Positions 1-15,175 are shown, counted from the stretch's first letter. The stretch is DNA of 64,000 bases from Seriola aureovittata (GCF_021018895.1 NC_079373.1:9644501-9708500); one strand, 5' to 3'. The notes: a model not told the origin generated them from the letters alone. A program made the numbers and translations.

Positions 1-1199
1 AGAGACACTGGAAGTAGGTGACAGTAATTGTGAAAATAAAGGTGAGAAAAGAGAGAAGGTGAGAGGGCTGTCATGGCAACGTTCTAAAAATGGCAAAGCA
101 ACAGTTAATTACCACCTCCACCCACAGGTATGATGCATACATAATAGGGAAGGTGACAGGACACCTGCTATAAAACCTCAGCTAGTTATCACCTGCAGTT
201 ATTTCTGGAGCACCATGCACCTGGAGACTAGCCCAGTTTTTTTTTTTTTTTAACAGATTCAGTACATAAGGAAAATGTGAAAGTGTGAAGGAAATACCAA
301 GAGAGCTAGTGTTCCAAGTGTCAAAGATACGACATTCAGCCTCTGTAGGATTCTGCCAGAGACCATTTAGAGATGCTGCTTGTACTATCATCACTTTCAG
401 TGTGGTTACATTCTGTAGCAAGACATTTCAGTGTTCCCCAAAGAGCTTCAAAGCCTAATAAAGATAGCATCCCTGTTAATTTAATAATATCAGGAAATTA
501 TAGCACAATTTACAAGTACATGTACTGTATGTCCTCGTCATCACTCTGCTGTCGTGTTGCTACTATGTTATATCAAACCAGATGTGGTGTAATCCATTTA
601 CTGAGGCGCTCAGCTATTTAGATTAGCCTATTTATCACTGTTACTTTCAGTACCATGTCTTCAGACTCAAATCAGTCACTCGTCAGACAAACTGCAAGTT
701 CATCAAAGATGGTTGAGAGCTCCGGTATCATTACAACCAGCAGGATAAAAGGGGACTTGACCTGGCTCCTTGAAGTGACATGAGCTAGAAAAATGCAGAC
801 GAAGCAACTCTTGGCTGCATCGAGAAAAAAACCCCAAAAAACAGTATAGGATCAGGTTTTTACTTTGCACAGCGGGCTGCAGGCTCAAAGAGGAAGACGC
901 CCACAGCTGATAAAATCCCTATCCAGATACTACACAAAGCAATAAACCATAGAATTAAACGTAAAACTATTTCATGCACTTTTTTGTCTTAGTACAGTGA
1001 AATGGAAGTACTCCTGCCACCTGCTAACCATAAAATCATTACCACAGTCATTAACTTTTGCTGATGTGCGTTAAGACTTCTCTGCACGGTTATGTGCTGA
1101 TGCCGTGTGCTTCAAAATGTTCAAAAGTATAACTGGAAAAAGCTTAAATGGGAAAAATCAGGGATGTACACAAAGTGAGTGTGACAAGAGTGGCGGTCA
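1..1199. other. Non-coding, nothing recognised
   Basis: AT-rich sequence with short chance frames only. No splice-flanked coding segment, repeat family or RNA gene was recognised. Confidence 0.5.
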
Positions 1200-2545
1200 T
1201 AGAGGAGTTATGTTGCCGAACAACGCCACCTGGGGAATTGCACCCCAGGAAATAACAATAATATTTATAACCAAAAAACTAAAAGCTTACGCAAGTTCGT
1301 ATCACCACAGGGCAAAGACGATGTTAATAATACAAATTTTATTCAACAATAATTACTAAAATGAGGTTCCATAAATGCTGTCTAAAGCATATAATGTTAT
1401 ACACAGGGCCATAGGAGAAGGGGGAGTGGACAGTGCTGGGTTACCTCGGCGGCCCGAAACCAATGAGGGAGGGGGGAAACTAAAACACCCGTGACACTGC
1501 ACACACACAAACTGAAAACGTGAAGAACCGCCACCAGGGATTGGGTCGCCGCCCGGAGCCCACAGCACTTGTCCACAGGGAGAGAAAGCACAATAAAATG
1601 GCCACACTTTACCAATACACACACACAAAACAAAAATAAGTAATAAAGTAAATAACAAAATAATCTAACTTCTCAACTATAATATAACAGGCAATTAATA
1701 TACAAAAGAAATCAAACTCAATAAAACGGTACTCAATTTAATAATACTCTTAACAAAACAAAAAGAATTAAATCTCAAATAGAACACAAAACAACAATAC
1801 AAAAGAAATCAAATGAAATTAAATCAATATTCAAAATAACTAAATGCTTGTATAAACTAATAAAGAAACAGCGGCAAAGACTGTTACAACAGCTGCATCA
1901 ACACAGCGGCACGCTTACAGCGGAACCAAGTATTTGTAGAATCAAACAAACAATTAAACAATTAATAAAACCATGTACTCCAACAGAGCCAAAAAGAGAG
2001 AGCCAAAAGAACCAAAAAGAACCAAAAAGAACCAAAACAGCAACGCCGTCCAGCGAGCCGTGGCGTTGAATCAGTTTCCAAATCAGCCTTGCCGGCGCAG
2101 CGTCACAGCAGGCCAAGCAGCGGAGTTACTCCCGACTTCTGCCTGATCCAAACACGAGGATGCACAAACCCACGCAAGGGGCTTCCAGCGGGGCACGGCG
2201 ACAGTGATCCAACACCTGTACGCTGCAGAACAAGCATGCGCCACGATGGCCAACACGGCAACAGAGCTCCAGTGTGCGCACAGCCACAGCACAAATGGCT
2301 CCTCCACACCTGCACCGGCCTCACCACACCACGCCACGACAGTGGACAATTGGCCCCGGAAGAGAAGAGAGGAGGAGGCGGATGGAATCAGACCCTTATA
2401 TGAAAAGGTGTGGCACCGCCCAGCAATCAGCGGGACAAAACCTACAGCGCTGCACCAGGAGGAACCAGGAACAGCACACCTGCTACATGAGCAGCCAGAA
2501 CAATATAGCCTGAATGTATCTTGGCAACAGTGTCCATAGTGTTAA
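1200..2545. mobile_element. Probable mobile-element block, unclassified
   Basis: This stretch differs sharply from its AT-rich flanks: two GC-rich parts (about 1400-1580 and 2040-2540) frame an A-rich middle (1620-1860). It has a short hairpin near one end (CCTGGGG 1229-1235, CCCCAGG 1243-1249) and a phased 10-base repeat at 2001-2038. Read on the minus strand it ends in an AATAAAATTTGTATTATT-like poly(A)-type tail before the hairpin. No reverse transcriptase or transposase frame is visible and no clean terminal repeats were found. Dispersed retro-element remnant is the best guess. Confidence 0.4.
2001..2038 (+). repeat. Short tandem repeat, 10-bp unit
   Basis: About four phased copies of ACCAAAAAGA (the first AGCCAAAAGA, the last truncated), inside the presumed mobile-element block. 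Confidence 0.8.
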
Positions 2546-5500
2546 GAGGAGGAGCTGTTGACTTAAAGAGAGCAGGTCTCACACACTTGTCAAATTCATG
2601 AAAGAGGGCTCACTCACTTCAAGTTCTCAGGTCGGAGATGGAGCACGATGAACTCTGTGACACACACTTCTGAGGAAAACTGATTCTTGGATTTATATTT
2701 TTTTTTCACTCTCAGGCACATTCGATGTAAAGCTGTGGCCCACACAGCTCTGCCCTCACTGTACCAAGCCAATGCATGACAACTGTTACTATGAATTACT
2801 TCCCTGATATAATGTTACCCTATATAAGTAATGACACAGTGCTAAACATGACAAAATTAGATACATTTTACACAAAGGAGGTATTTCCACCTCTTCCAGC
2901 ATGAGCAGCTGAATAAGTTATTCAAGGTCAAGAAGCTCACAGTAGTCACAACATTTGCATCATTCAAAGTTGTAAATGAATCAATGTGCTCCAGTCCTTT
3001 CTCTTCTCTGGTGCATTTCACATATTATGTAAATAAGGGAGGGGTGTTATGCCAGGATCTGTTGGACTGGTCTGTCTTCCTTCGGCCATGGACACAAGAG
3101 AAAATATCGGAAATATTTCCATGCAGAGAAGGAGACGGCAAAATAAATACTGCTCAAAAACTGGACAACTTCTGGTCAATGGACGGACCAATAATAGATT
3201 ATGTCAGTAAGCTTATGTCTGTTCTTACGCCCATTTCTACTCACAAAGAATGAATGCAATGTTCCCTTTTGATTTTCCAGGGCACAGAGAATAACAAAGA
3301 GAATAGTGAAGTACAAGGCCGCGATAACTCCCGGACGTCCATAGGGAAAACCACACACAATTGTACCCGCTTAACAGAGAGGCAGAGGTCAAATCTAACT
3401 ACCTCCACTGTCCCACGATTTTTCTTAAAGGTTGTCCAGTTCAGGGCTGTGCAGGAGGAGGGTGAAAGATGAAACAATAAACAACATAGGCTGCACTCGG
3501 GGGAAAGAAGATCTTCTAAGCCAAGAAACTCAGCACGGGCCACAGACGACAGTTATACTCTGGGGATGAGGATGACGGGAAAAGTTAGAGGGAGACAGAC
3601 AAGGAGACTGTATCGGCGCCCCTGCTTGTTATCTGATTCTTACCTCTGCTATTATCACTATCAAACAAATAAGCCGCTGTTATTTGTAGAGCAACTTGTC
3701 TGTGATGGTTTTTTTGGGATGATGATATGACTGCTGTGTCTGAAAGGCACAAATAGTCCTCTGGCCTCCTCTCACCTCACACAGATAGCACATAAATCCC
3801 TCCAGCTTGAGGATTCATCTTTGAACACATGGCTTTTTGGCCATCTTTAAGCAGCACAAGCTAATAATCGCCGTTCCCTCCCAACAGATGGAGCGACATG
3901 TCTGGACTTTCACACTTACAATAGGTGATGATCAGTATAATAAGTGGCACTTCAAAAACTCTCTAGTTTAAGACTGACAAGTGTTTGCAGTGTGTGGGCA
4001 GAGTCAAAAGCAAACAGCTCTCATCAGAATTGCTGAGGAAGTCTCCCCAGATGTCTGCACTTCAGAAGGTAATCTTTACAGACAACTGATGGAGAGTCCT
4101 CAGAGCTAAATAGTTTAAAGTTAGAAGGTAAAAGGAGGGGGAAAAAAAGTATAATTTCATCTCTGAAAGTCCTCAATTTAAATCCACACTCTTTAAATCT
4201 CCAAGCAAAAAATACTGACATACCACTTCCTGTTTGCAGGAGCTTTAACAATCAATTTTCTGAACACCACCATGATCAGCTGGAGAGAACGATATTTATT
4301 TACTTTTGTGTCTGTTCATTTTTATCAGAACACAACATCTAATCAACTGTTATTGTGAAAATGGTATTTTAACGTAAATACTACTCAGTACACTCCAGCT
4401 ACGGTTAAGGACATAGATTTCACCAGGCAGCATTTGTCCAATCATCACTTGGCAACCGTAACTACACACAGCAGGCCTGCCAGGCTCTGGGTTCCTCCAC
4501 ATGCTGACATGGTGTGAATGAAGCTGTATGAAGAGAGAGAGATTTAAAGTTTGTTTTCAACTCTTAGCATGTCCAGCTAACTAGTTTACGACCTACAGCA
4601 CTAACCAAACATTATTTCCAAAGTCAAGGAGCACATCATTCATTAGTTTGTTGGGTTACATATTAGGTTTAAAAAAGCAGGTGTTCTATCTAAAACAAGT
4701 AAAACTGAAACACAGTTTGAAAAATTGAACAAGCATAAAAGCTAAGCAGCAAAACTGGGGTTCAGTTACATTTTTCCTTATCGTGTTTATACTTCCAGGA
4801 CTAACTAGCTCTGCAATACTGTACAAAAACAACGCTGACCCTTTATTTCCATGTCCTCTACATGGATCATCAACCAATGACGAGGCTGACTTACTCTTGA
4901 GACCACTTTAACATGATTCTTGTTTTAAAATGAGTAAGCTGGAAACATTAAAAAAGTCGACTGGAATCAGAATTTTAACCAATTCATGTTAGCTAGCTAA
5001 AGCTGAAAGGATCTATCAGCAGCAGTTGTTATTTCAGTCATCAAAGCTGTCATCAGCAAGGAATAAGAAGCCTGCTTATGTCTCAGTGTGAAATCTGGAA
5101 CCCACTGTGTCAAAAATTACTAAGGCTGTAAGAACAGGTGATAATGAATATCAGTTCATATATAAATGAGAGTCAAATATCAAAATAAAGTGATATATCT
5201 GGCCTTGTCAAAAGATTCCAAATTAATGAGGAATCCTCTGTGTGTGTGACGAAGCCACCGAGGAGTTCTGGCAGTGCCACTCAACACACTGTTCATTCAA
5301 GGAGCTTTGGTTCCCAGTCACCCTGGAGTCAAGTGACACATGCTCTTTATTGGCACAAAGAAAACTATCAGCTTCATTGAGTATGGCAAGGCTGCATTTG
5401 AACAAACACAGAATAAGCTGAAACAGGTTACGCCGTCTCAAGTGATCCACCCAGAGAAGATGATAATGGGACATTATCATTATCACCCAACACATTTTCA

Positions 5501-8500
5501 TTACAACTGCCAAAATCTGCTAGTGTGACGTCATTATGATTTCAGTGCTTCTGTGTAATGTGAGTACTTGAATAAGACTTTGCAACACATTTAACCAACC
5601 TTTGTGTGACTTCAGTTGTCCTACAGTCAGACGTCCTGTATAAAGCATCAGGTTCCATGTAGGAGCATCACTATGTAAGATCTGTACTCACATTTTTTTA
5701 TTAACTACATTATTTTAAACTGTTGATGTACCGGATATGAAAACATTTGCAGGACTTTAAAATACATTTTTTATGACAATTAACTCATGTTATTGTTATA
5801 TTAGAAAAAAGAATTTGCCTACATGCAGTAAACATTTAGGTTTACCCCATTTATTTATTTTCTTCTCCTCGCCCCTAGTGTCCCTGTTCTGCAGAAGCAA
5901 TTCTAAACAATGTTAAAATATGTTTTACATTGTGGTTTTAAAGCTTACGCACAGTAACTTCAGCTACAATAAAATTGCAAGGTTAATCCTCATATTTGTG
6001 ATATTTGCCAAATGTGGAAATGTATGCAATTAGCTACTACGATCACTTTAAGAGTTAGCTATAAAGTTTACCTCAAACTATGGAAGCTAACACGACTGAC
6101 TTCACACGGCGAGCCAGGAGCCCGCTGCAGTCCGGCTGTTGGTGTAGGTTTACAAATCAGATCCACCCCTCACTTCTCCCCTGCTCCACCATCTCGTACA
6201 AATCACTTCATGACTGACGTGAGTGTAACTGATTATGGGCGCAGCATTTATTCACTGCAAATTTAAACAGTATTAAAAATCAGTGCCAGGGACTAAATCT
6301 GTGATATGGGCAGAACATTTTGCTGCAGACACAGTTTTGGACTGCAGGACTTGATTTAGCCTTTTAGTTTGAATGGTAAATGACACAGAATTCAATTTTC
6401 AGATTACTCTGGAAAGTTACCGCACATCTACCTGTCTAAAATGATACCAATCATGAAGTTGTATTTTGGGTTTGAAATAAAGAACCAAAAGAATTGAAAA
6501 TTTAAAACAATTTCTGTTTTTGTATCTTGAAAATAACAAACAAAAACATTCTTATTGGCCAGTAATGGGTTGGATGGATTTACTATCAATTAGAGCCAAA
6601 TTGTCAAATATAGAAAGGTTTTGCATTACATCCAGTAAATTTAATGTGCTGGAGTACAGCCAAGCCAGTGAGAGACATATCATGATCCTAATTCTCTCTG
6701 ACTGCAGAGAGAGGAACATGCAGTGGATTTATGTATTACAACATGACAGAGTTTTGATATTTGGCGCCAACAATCTGCATCTTGGCAATGGCCCACCTCA
6801 GCTGTTTAGATCTAATTATGATATGAAGAATATACTAATTATATCAACAGCATAGAGCATCGCAGTCTGTGTGCCAGCAACAATCAAAAGAAAAATCGGC
6901 TCAGCCGCTTCATGAAATTACTCACAATACAAATGCTAATAGCTGCATTTCTGTAGATGCATCAGCCTAAAAATATCAGAACTTCACAGGCAGCAGACAC
7001 TATGACATGACCTATGATCAGGCCTGTGCTGCAAACAAACACTGCTGCAAAGCTGTAACATAACTGGGAAAATAGTCAAGGAAATATTTTTCTTGAAGCT
7101 GACTAATGTGACCACTGAATTAAACTGTTAATCTCACAGGGGGAGTTGCATCAAAGTACAGAGTGGACAGGACAATTAGATACACAAGCTAATTTTAAGA
7201 TGTCATGTATTATAGAGGCACTAATCACAATAAATAACATTAAGTGAGGAACAATATTAGAAATTCGTAATAAAATTAAGGATTTTATGCATTAAACTGC
7301 TTGAAGTACACAATAAGATTTGTGCTGGAGAATTTAAGTGTGTATCAAAACTGTTTTAGAGATCTGATTGCTCCACATTTACACAAAATACACACTAATA
7401 TGCCACGCAAAAGCACGGCAGTGACCCAGACATTGATTTATTGTATTAAATTTGCTTGTCTGTACAGTGTTTGCTGGACAAAACATTTACCAAAACTTAA
7501 AAAAGTCAAGGGAAAATGCACATAGAATAAAACATTTTAATAATACAAAGTAAAAATGCTCCGCTCAGCAACTATCCACAGAGGACTTTTTGGTAAAGTA
7601 TTACACAGCCTCTTGAAAAACACCAGACACCTTTTAACAGCTTGTTAAAAAAAATTCAAGTGACATGATACAGAAACCTGTGATATTGAACTGGGATTTT
7701 TCAAAGCTCTGAGATCTGGCAAAATGAATGATTCATGGACACATCATCGCTCTCCCTTTTCTAACTCAGCGTAAATGTTAAGAGCGGAGATACTGGCAGC
7801 TGTTGAGGTCATGAAGAGCTGCTCCTGTGTGAGAGGCTGTATAAAAGGCCAGCCAAAGATTTTAAAGGGCAATGCCACCCAATATCAAGGCAAAAAATAT
7901 CTTTACGGCATGTGTTGGGGAGTACCCTAAAATTCAAAACCTGCTAGTGAATTATTTGTTTATGCAATAAATGTCCTTATATCCTCTAATATGTGAGACA
8001 GAACCTTTATTGACTGTTAAAATAGCATTGCTATCGTCTTGTAGCACCCTATGGGTCCATGATCACTCAGAAATCAAATGTTGACTGTCTCCCCACTGTC
8101 ACCTACCGCATTACTAACCAAATGCACAAGAGTAATTTCAAGGTGACAAGGATACTTTGGTTTTTACTCCCATCTGGAAATTACACTAAGTCTACATTAA
8201 GCTAAATGTACGATACATTAGAGGTATGTTTCTTTAATTGTGAATGAATGCTTTTTTAATACTTTGAGAAACTCCCACACAAAAGCAACCGGGAGAAGAG
8301 CACTCGGTACTCTGAAAAACAATGGGACCTGGATGCTGTTTTTATTTATACCAAAGACTTTCAGCTTCTACAGCACTGGTGTTATCTGCTAAAAGTTTAA
8401 TGTAGAGCCATAACTCTGGACCTCTTGCAGTTGCTAAAAGCTAGCAAACCACTTCCCAGCAGCATCAGTAGAAATAGCTTCTGGAATATGGATGTTGTTT

Positions 8501-8607
8501 TATCTCAACTGTTGGGTTATCACAGTGATATGCCTATGCAGGTGGTCGACCGCTTCCCTCCAATGTTGTGCCATCAATAGCTTCTGCATCCCCCACGCCT
8601 GTATGAA
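2546..8607. other. Gene-free AT-rich stretch
   Basis: No supported gene. All open frames are short, lack family similarity and have no convincing splice borders. A MITE-like end (TTAAAGGGCAATGCCACCC) begins near 7860 but no matching second end was found. Confidence 0.5.
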
Positions 8608-9000
8608 CTGTAGGCTAGGGATGGGCGATATGGCCAAAAATCCATATCACGATATACACAGCAGCCTCTTGCGATAACGATATGTATCACGATACATAAA
8701 TTATATAATAGAATCATTTCAGAACAGGTTGCATAGACCCTGAGGAAAACTAAACTGCTAAATATATTTAAAAAACAAAACATAGAACACAGTATGTAGA
8801 CATACAACATTTATTGTGCCCTACTGTAATCATACAGTATTCTGTAAACATAAATGCCATTAAGGTACACCCAGTATGCCTTGTGATTGCGTGATCAACA
8901 TGCGTTATCGTGATAGGGGATATAATTCAAATCTCTATCGTAGGCCATTTTTTATCGTTTATATCGTATATTGTTTATATCGCGCATTCCTACTGTAGGC
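8608..9000. mobile_element. hAT-type MITE with 8-bp target duplication
   Basis: The 377-bp element at 8616-8992 is flanked by perfect direct repeats CTGTAGGC (8608-8615 and 8993-9000). Its ends are imperfect inverted repeats: TAGGGATGGGCGATAT on the left and, read inward, TAGGAATGCGCGATAT on the right. The interior is AT-rich with many ATCG/CGATAT words and no coding capacity. An 8-bp duplication and TAGGG-type ends are hAT-superfamily hallmarks, so this is a non-autonomous hAT copy, complete at both ends. Confidence 0.88.
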
Positions 9001-12000
9001 TTCATCGTCTGCTGTAGCTCACTTTCCCCATTGTTTCCCCTACCAAGCTCACCAAGCTATATGCAGCAGGAGTTATTAATGAGAACCATAGAGCAATATA
9101 TCACCATAGAGCTAAGATGGAGCTGTGGGTTTGTAATGGGTCGTAGCAACATTACACTGAGCCTAGAATTAATGATGACAACCACCTCAAACCTGGGGCG
9201 CAGCAGGACGACCATAATACACTGTTTGCCCCGTGAAAAATAGGGCATGGAGAACCTGCCTCCGAGTAGATCTGGGTCCAACAGGACTAACACACTGTGC
9301 ATCCAGGAGAAATGGAACCTCATTGAGAAGACTGGGGAGTGTAATGTATTTACATTACTATAGATGGCAGTTTTATAGCCCTGAGCCCTGAGAAATATAG
9401 ATATCATTAAGTACCCCCATAGCCCTGATTAGGTGAGCAGAGTTCAGACAGCGTTCACAGAGATGCAGAAATGGCTGGCGTTAATCAGATAACCAGGAAG
9501 TGCTGTGTCACACCCTGAAGTGGGGACACTACTAATTGTCAATGGAAGAAAAAGTACATTATTGAGCTCTGCATAAACATCCCAGCGGAAAACCTAAACA
9601 CAGCTTATGGAGTATTTATATCTGCAGTGTGCTTGCAGTTGAGCACAGGATCTGTGCACACATTCGCACGAGATGGATGGAGCACTATCAACATCATTTT
9701 ATGTGCTCTGTCCTTACCCACAGAGAAAATGAATCTTTTGCAACATGCAATCATTTTACACTTTGACAGGAGAGAAAATCGTTTAAAGTCCAAGATGCAG
9801 GAGCAAAGAATGAAAGAAGGCCCAAGCATGGCTTTGGCTGTGGCCAACAACCACTGAACACAGTGCAATTTTCAAAATACATTACATACCACATCCAATC
9901 TGAGTACATTCTGAATTTTACATGATGAATCATTATGTCAAAATCAGTATAGAATATGCACAGACAGAGAACTACAGACTGCTTTGTTTTTGCAGTAAAG
10001 CCCATATGTTTGAATGTGATTGAGGAAAGGTTTGGAATGAAACAGGTAGAAAAGAAAAGTCAGAACAAACTGAAACCTAAGCTGTAATTATCTATGATGT
10101 CACTCCAATGGATAACATGATATATTAAGCAGAAGAGACGACACAAACAATTCACCTTACATCAATGGCTTATGGACTTACTGCTGGGCAGTGAGCCTTA
10201 AATATACCCAACAGGAAGTTTGCAAATTTGGGAAAACTTGACTGAAACTGCACAAAATGCCAAATCAGAAGACAACTGGTGCTTCTGGTATTATATCATC
10301 TTAAGCATAAAATGAACGACCAAACAATGCCAACATTACATCTCAAAAATATGTCTGTCTTGGTTTTCTTAGGGCTAGCGTCACAAATTTATGGGAAGCT
10401 TATAAAAAAAAAAAAAAGTTTATTTAGGTTATGCATTTATTTAAGAAATCTGCACCATTATCATAAATAGCATTATCTGTATCAGCCTCAAAATTCCAGT
10501 GTCTGTCTGGATCTGTTACTGAGCGTGATGAGATAAAATGACTCAATCTTGGTGAGTCAGTGTATGTCCCTTTTAGGGATTAATCATCGTTACAGCTTTT
10601 ACACAGGTTTAATTACATCAATACAAACAATACAAAATACAAATTCAAGCCAAAAGAATTTCACCTCTCAGTGAAGCAAGACACAGCTGGATAAATAAAG
10701 GAGCACAGGTGTGCAGAGAAAGCAACAGCCCTGTGTCTGAAGGTGAAGGGAAGAGAGTCATTCAACAATCACTATAAGCCTGGTGGGGAAGGAATCAAAT
10801 GGAAATGTTATGACACAACAAAAGCAACATGTCATCCAGCAAAGACGGGTGGAGGACTTGACGTCTACACCACATGTAACTCAATTAAAGATGCGTCAAA
10901 CACAAAAGCGTCAAATTCCTGCAGCAAACACTAACCCCACTTTAGGATCCAGGTGCTGGGAAACACCAGGAGTCATGAGAGTCATGGGAAGTACCAATAA
11001 CAGGTCATGCTCCCAGAGAATCTCATTCACTAATGGCTGACCCCTGTGACATTTCTACTTGCTTATATTTTTAACTCAACTCAAAAACGTCCTTGCATTC
11101 ACTACCAAAACACACTTGGGCTTATTTCATGCTACATATAACAGGATGTTCAGAAGAGACCTGCTTTCCCCCACAATTGTAATGTATGAAACACCTTTAT
11201 TTGAGAGGTATTTTTATCTACAAAAACAAAGCACATTAAGCAGTTTAAAAATAAATTAAATCTTGCCAATTTCTGTTCTTCTACAAGTGCAAACAATAAA
11301 AGCAAAGGCAGGGACATTGAACTCAAATAGCCTCAACACTGCAAAAAGAGATTTGAAGCACAAATCAGAGCCGAGCAAAAAGGAGAAAAGAACTTTTCTC
11401 GAGTCTGTGGTGCATAACTCCACAGTGTTTATATAGACGCTGTCATCCATTTCCACAGCGCACTGAAGCAGAGGGCAACGAAAAATACTTGGTCTGTGTG
11501 CAAAAGAGGCCGATACAAAGCTCAGACAGGCAGTCTGATACAGCAGAAGCTGAAGGCTTTGCTTTTTCATGAAAAACATTACTTTGAAGACATTTCCACT
11601 CTCCATCACAGATACGTTTCATTTAAATGGGAAAACTTTTTCTGTTCTAACTGCAGACTGAATGATGCGACAGTCAATTACACACCTCTTTTTTAATTAA
11701 TGATTCTTAGGTTTGGTGCATATCAATGGGTAACAGCAAATGATATGCAGATGTCTAAATATTGCTGTAAATGAATTCAGATTACTATGGTGCTGCAAGT
11801 CTTAAGATAAGAATAACTTATGAAGATTAGCTAGCTTAACATATGGTCATGTCTCGAACAAGCTGACACACTGTTTTGGCTAACAATGTTTATAAATCCC
11901 GCAACACAGACACCATCCCTCCATGGCATTATGCAGATTTAAAATATGCTGGATAAATATGGATGATGGTATCAAAGATATGAGATGCAAACAGATGAAT

Positions 12001-15000
12001 GTGGGTTGATGACCGAATGCATACTCTGATTTACATGTCGTTGAACACAAGATTCCTGCATAACTGACTAACTGAATCACTACACAAGGAGTACATGATA
12101 CTTAAGGTCAGCAGCAGGCACGGCATCCTGATTTCATTTTTAGAGTTTTTAATGTATCATGTTGTGTTGTGAGTTTTTGCAGCACGTGTGTTGTGTGTGC
12201 TTGTGTTTTGTCTATTTGCATGCGTTTTCTTAAGTTGCAGTGTTGTGAGCCCTCAGGGCCACCGTATAAAACTCTATAATGACCTTGTAACTGATGTGTG
12301 AAAGGTTAAGAAAATCCACAGTAAAGAAGGTGGAGTTGCGGGATATTTTGTGAAAACCCGTTTGTTTTAATCAGCTGTTGGAAATCCTTGTGATCCTAAT
12401 TAGTTCATTTTGATGTGTGAGAATACAAAAACAGAGTGGAGTGCATTCCAGTTAACATGTTTGGATTTCAAATTGTCATATTTACATGGTCAACCAGGAC
12501 AGGTGTGATCCATCGGAGCTGAGTTTTCCATTTACAGTTAGTTGGCAGTTTCTTATTTCGTATTATTTATTATAGAGGTACACCTAGCTAAAACGAATTC
12601 AGTGTAATGCAAAAGTCCTGTGATAAAGCCTACCATCATTATACGTCATTTAACCTACTCGCATAAAATACATTGAAAGTTACAGGCAGACATCAGCTCT
12701 GCAGGTTACAGCAAGTTTCTGCTGCAGCCTGTAGTCACTGCAATGATGAGCTCAGTTGAGAATATACAGGTGAACATATCACCATACATGCATGACGTGT
12801 TGGATTAGATAGACAAGCCTTTATTTAAATTAGGATACATTATTAATTATGATTATTATAATGATAACTATAGATTAATTGGTTAATTTACATATTGTTA
12901 GTTAATGACTGAATAATCGAATTACATTACCATTTGATAAGAGAACCTGACTGATACTGGATTTTCGATAATTTCAATATTTGAGAGTAAAAACAAATAT
13001 GATAACTTTTTCACACAAACCCATGAGATAATCATTTTAGATAATGATCCCTTCAATTTGGTCATTAAATGACTGTGATCACAACGTATGGGCCATAACA
13101 TTTTACAGTTGAAAAATAGACTATTTGTTAACAATGTTAGAAACTGATCAGAGGTGGTCTGATGTGATTAATACAAGCTGTAAGTATACATAAAATAACT
13201 ACATTATCATTTATGAATGACAGTCATTGTAAAGTTCTAAAAACACCCAGCAGCACAAAAAGTAAGCCAGAGACAATCAGCAGCACCTGTCTGAGACACA
13301 CTAGAGAAACTTATTACTGCCCGGTTCAGCTCGATATGTGACCTGAGGCAGGTGCAGAAATAACTACACAAGCAATCCGTGTGTGCAAACATTTCCTCAG
13401 CCCAGTGGAGGAGGGACGGGAGGAACACGACAAGCACCAGGGGGACAAACGCAGCAATCGATTGCTACAGTGGCAGGTGTGATCATCTCAGCACTATGGA
13501 TCAAAAAGGGATGCTTAAACAGCTCTGCTACTACTAGCACGCACAACAATCACTTCCTTTGACACAAATGTTACTTCTGGGAGATTCTCGCACTCTGAGC
13601 CACTATAAGACATAAAATCCATTTTTATACCCACCGTTCTGGTTAGCTTCTCATCAGTGAATGTCAATCACTGATTCCTTTAAACCACAAGCTTAACTCA
13701 GTTCTACAAATACTCGTTCAGGGTATGAATTAGCTCCTGGTGTTATTTATTAAAATTCTGATTCCTTCAGAGATACACACTCAGTCCATACTGAGTCAAC
13801 AGTTTGATTTTTCATTCCAATTTAATGCAAGAAGCTGTCAAAGTCACAGTCAAGTCTGCTTTTTGTGTCTCTTGGGTTTGATTCTCCAACAACATAACTT
13901 ATGAATGTGATGCTAATCAACAGCCAACTGTCTCTGAGTTTTGATATGCATCCTCTCAACATATATTTACCATAAGTCATTAACAGGAAGTCAGTTGTAA
14001 GGTACATAACATTGCCAAACTAAATCGAGATTGACTGTGATATCTGGCCCTTAACGTTTTCATAACATAATAGATGTAAACAATTTTTTCCTTGAGTGCA
14101 GGAAAACACACTCAACATCTAACATTCTAGTAATTGTGTTAAAAATATTTGTATTAGAAACCCCAGTATGGCAGTTTTTAGAAAAAAAAGAAAAATTCCT
14201 TAATAGGTCTATAAGAAAAAAATAATTCTGTCCAAACACAGAAAAAAACAAATATTAGCTTAAAATATTGATATAAACTGACTTTTGCTGAATAATGGTT
14301 ACAGCCTAAATTTAAGTAGTTGAAGCCGATGAATCGCCTCAATCTTTGAGGTTATAACAAAACTTGTCCCAGTTTAAACTCAAAAATGCTGCTCTCAGGT
14401 TTTTGCTGCTCACATTCAGATCTATGTCACGAGTGAGGAGAAAATAATGTAAACTGGGACACCTTTGTCTGAACATACAGCTGGGGCTGCTTAGAGAGGC
14501 ACAGAACAAAAGTTAAATTTGTGATGGAGTGTGCTGTTGGGTTAGCTGTGCTCACATTTTAAATTATAATGCAGCACAGTACCAGAAATGTCAAAAGTTG
14601 CATCGTCAGGCCAGTAGCTCTTCTATATGCTGGAGCGTCTTGCTCTGCATACCATTAACCCTACAGTGCCTGCTGTCACTACTCCAAATGACACCCCAAG
14701 GCGTTTTGGCAGCACAGCGTAAAGGATTTAAATACGTGATGAGTTTTGAAGTCAGCTCAAAAATCAGGCCCTTGCAAAACAAACAATTGTTTATGAATTC
14801 ACTGACAGCTTTAGTATGAGAGCTGTGACGAGACGACACAGCTGAGACCAGATGAACAGACACGCCAGAACAAACTATACTAACGGATAAAGTGGATCCA
14901 CAAGGACGCAGTTGACTTAAAAAAGCAGTTTTGGACAGCAGCTGGTTTGTGTGGGTCCAGACTGAATTGTCTGTGAAGTGTCTATTCAGTAATCTGAAAG

Positions 15001-15168
15001 GCAGTGGAGCATCTGTACAGGGGCATAGCAGACTCCTCCTGAAGCACAGCCTGAATGCTAATGCTGTTAGGCTCACCTCCATCCTCTCTCCTCTCTAAAA
15101 CATACAAGGGCAATGCTGCATTAATCATGGATTCACATCCCTCCTCCTTCACTCTCACCTCCCTCCAA
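9001..15168. other. Gene-free AT-rich stretch
   Basis: No supported gene or RNA. The longest frame (about 14.6-15.1 kb, minus, 158 codons) has no recognisable similarity and Cys/Leu/Ser-rich composition typical of chance frames. Confidence 0.5.
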
Positions 15169-15175
15169 ACACACA

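Noticed and set aside
14606..15082. 158-codon minus-strand open frame
   Set aside because: No similarity to a known family, Ser/Leu/Cys-rich composition, no splice context, and AT-rich non-coding surroundings.
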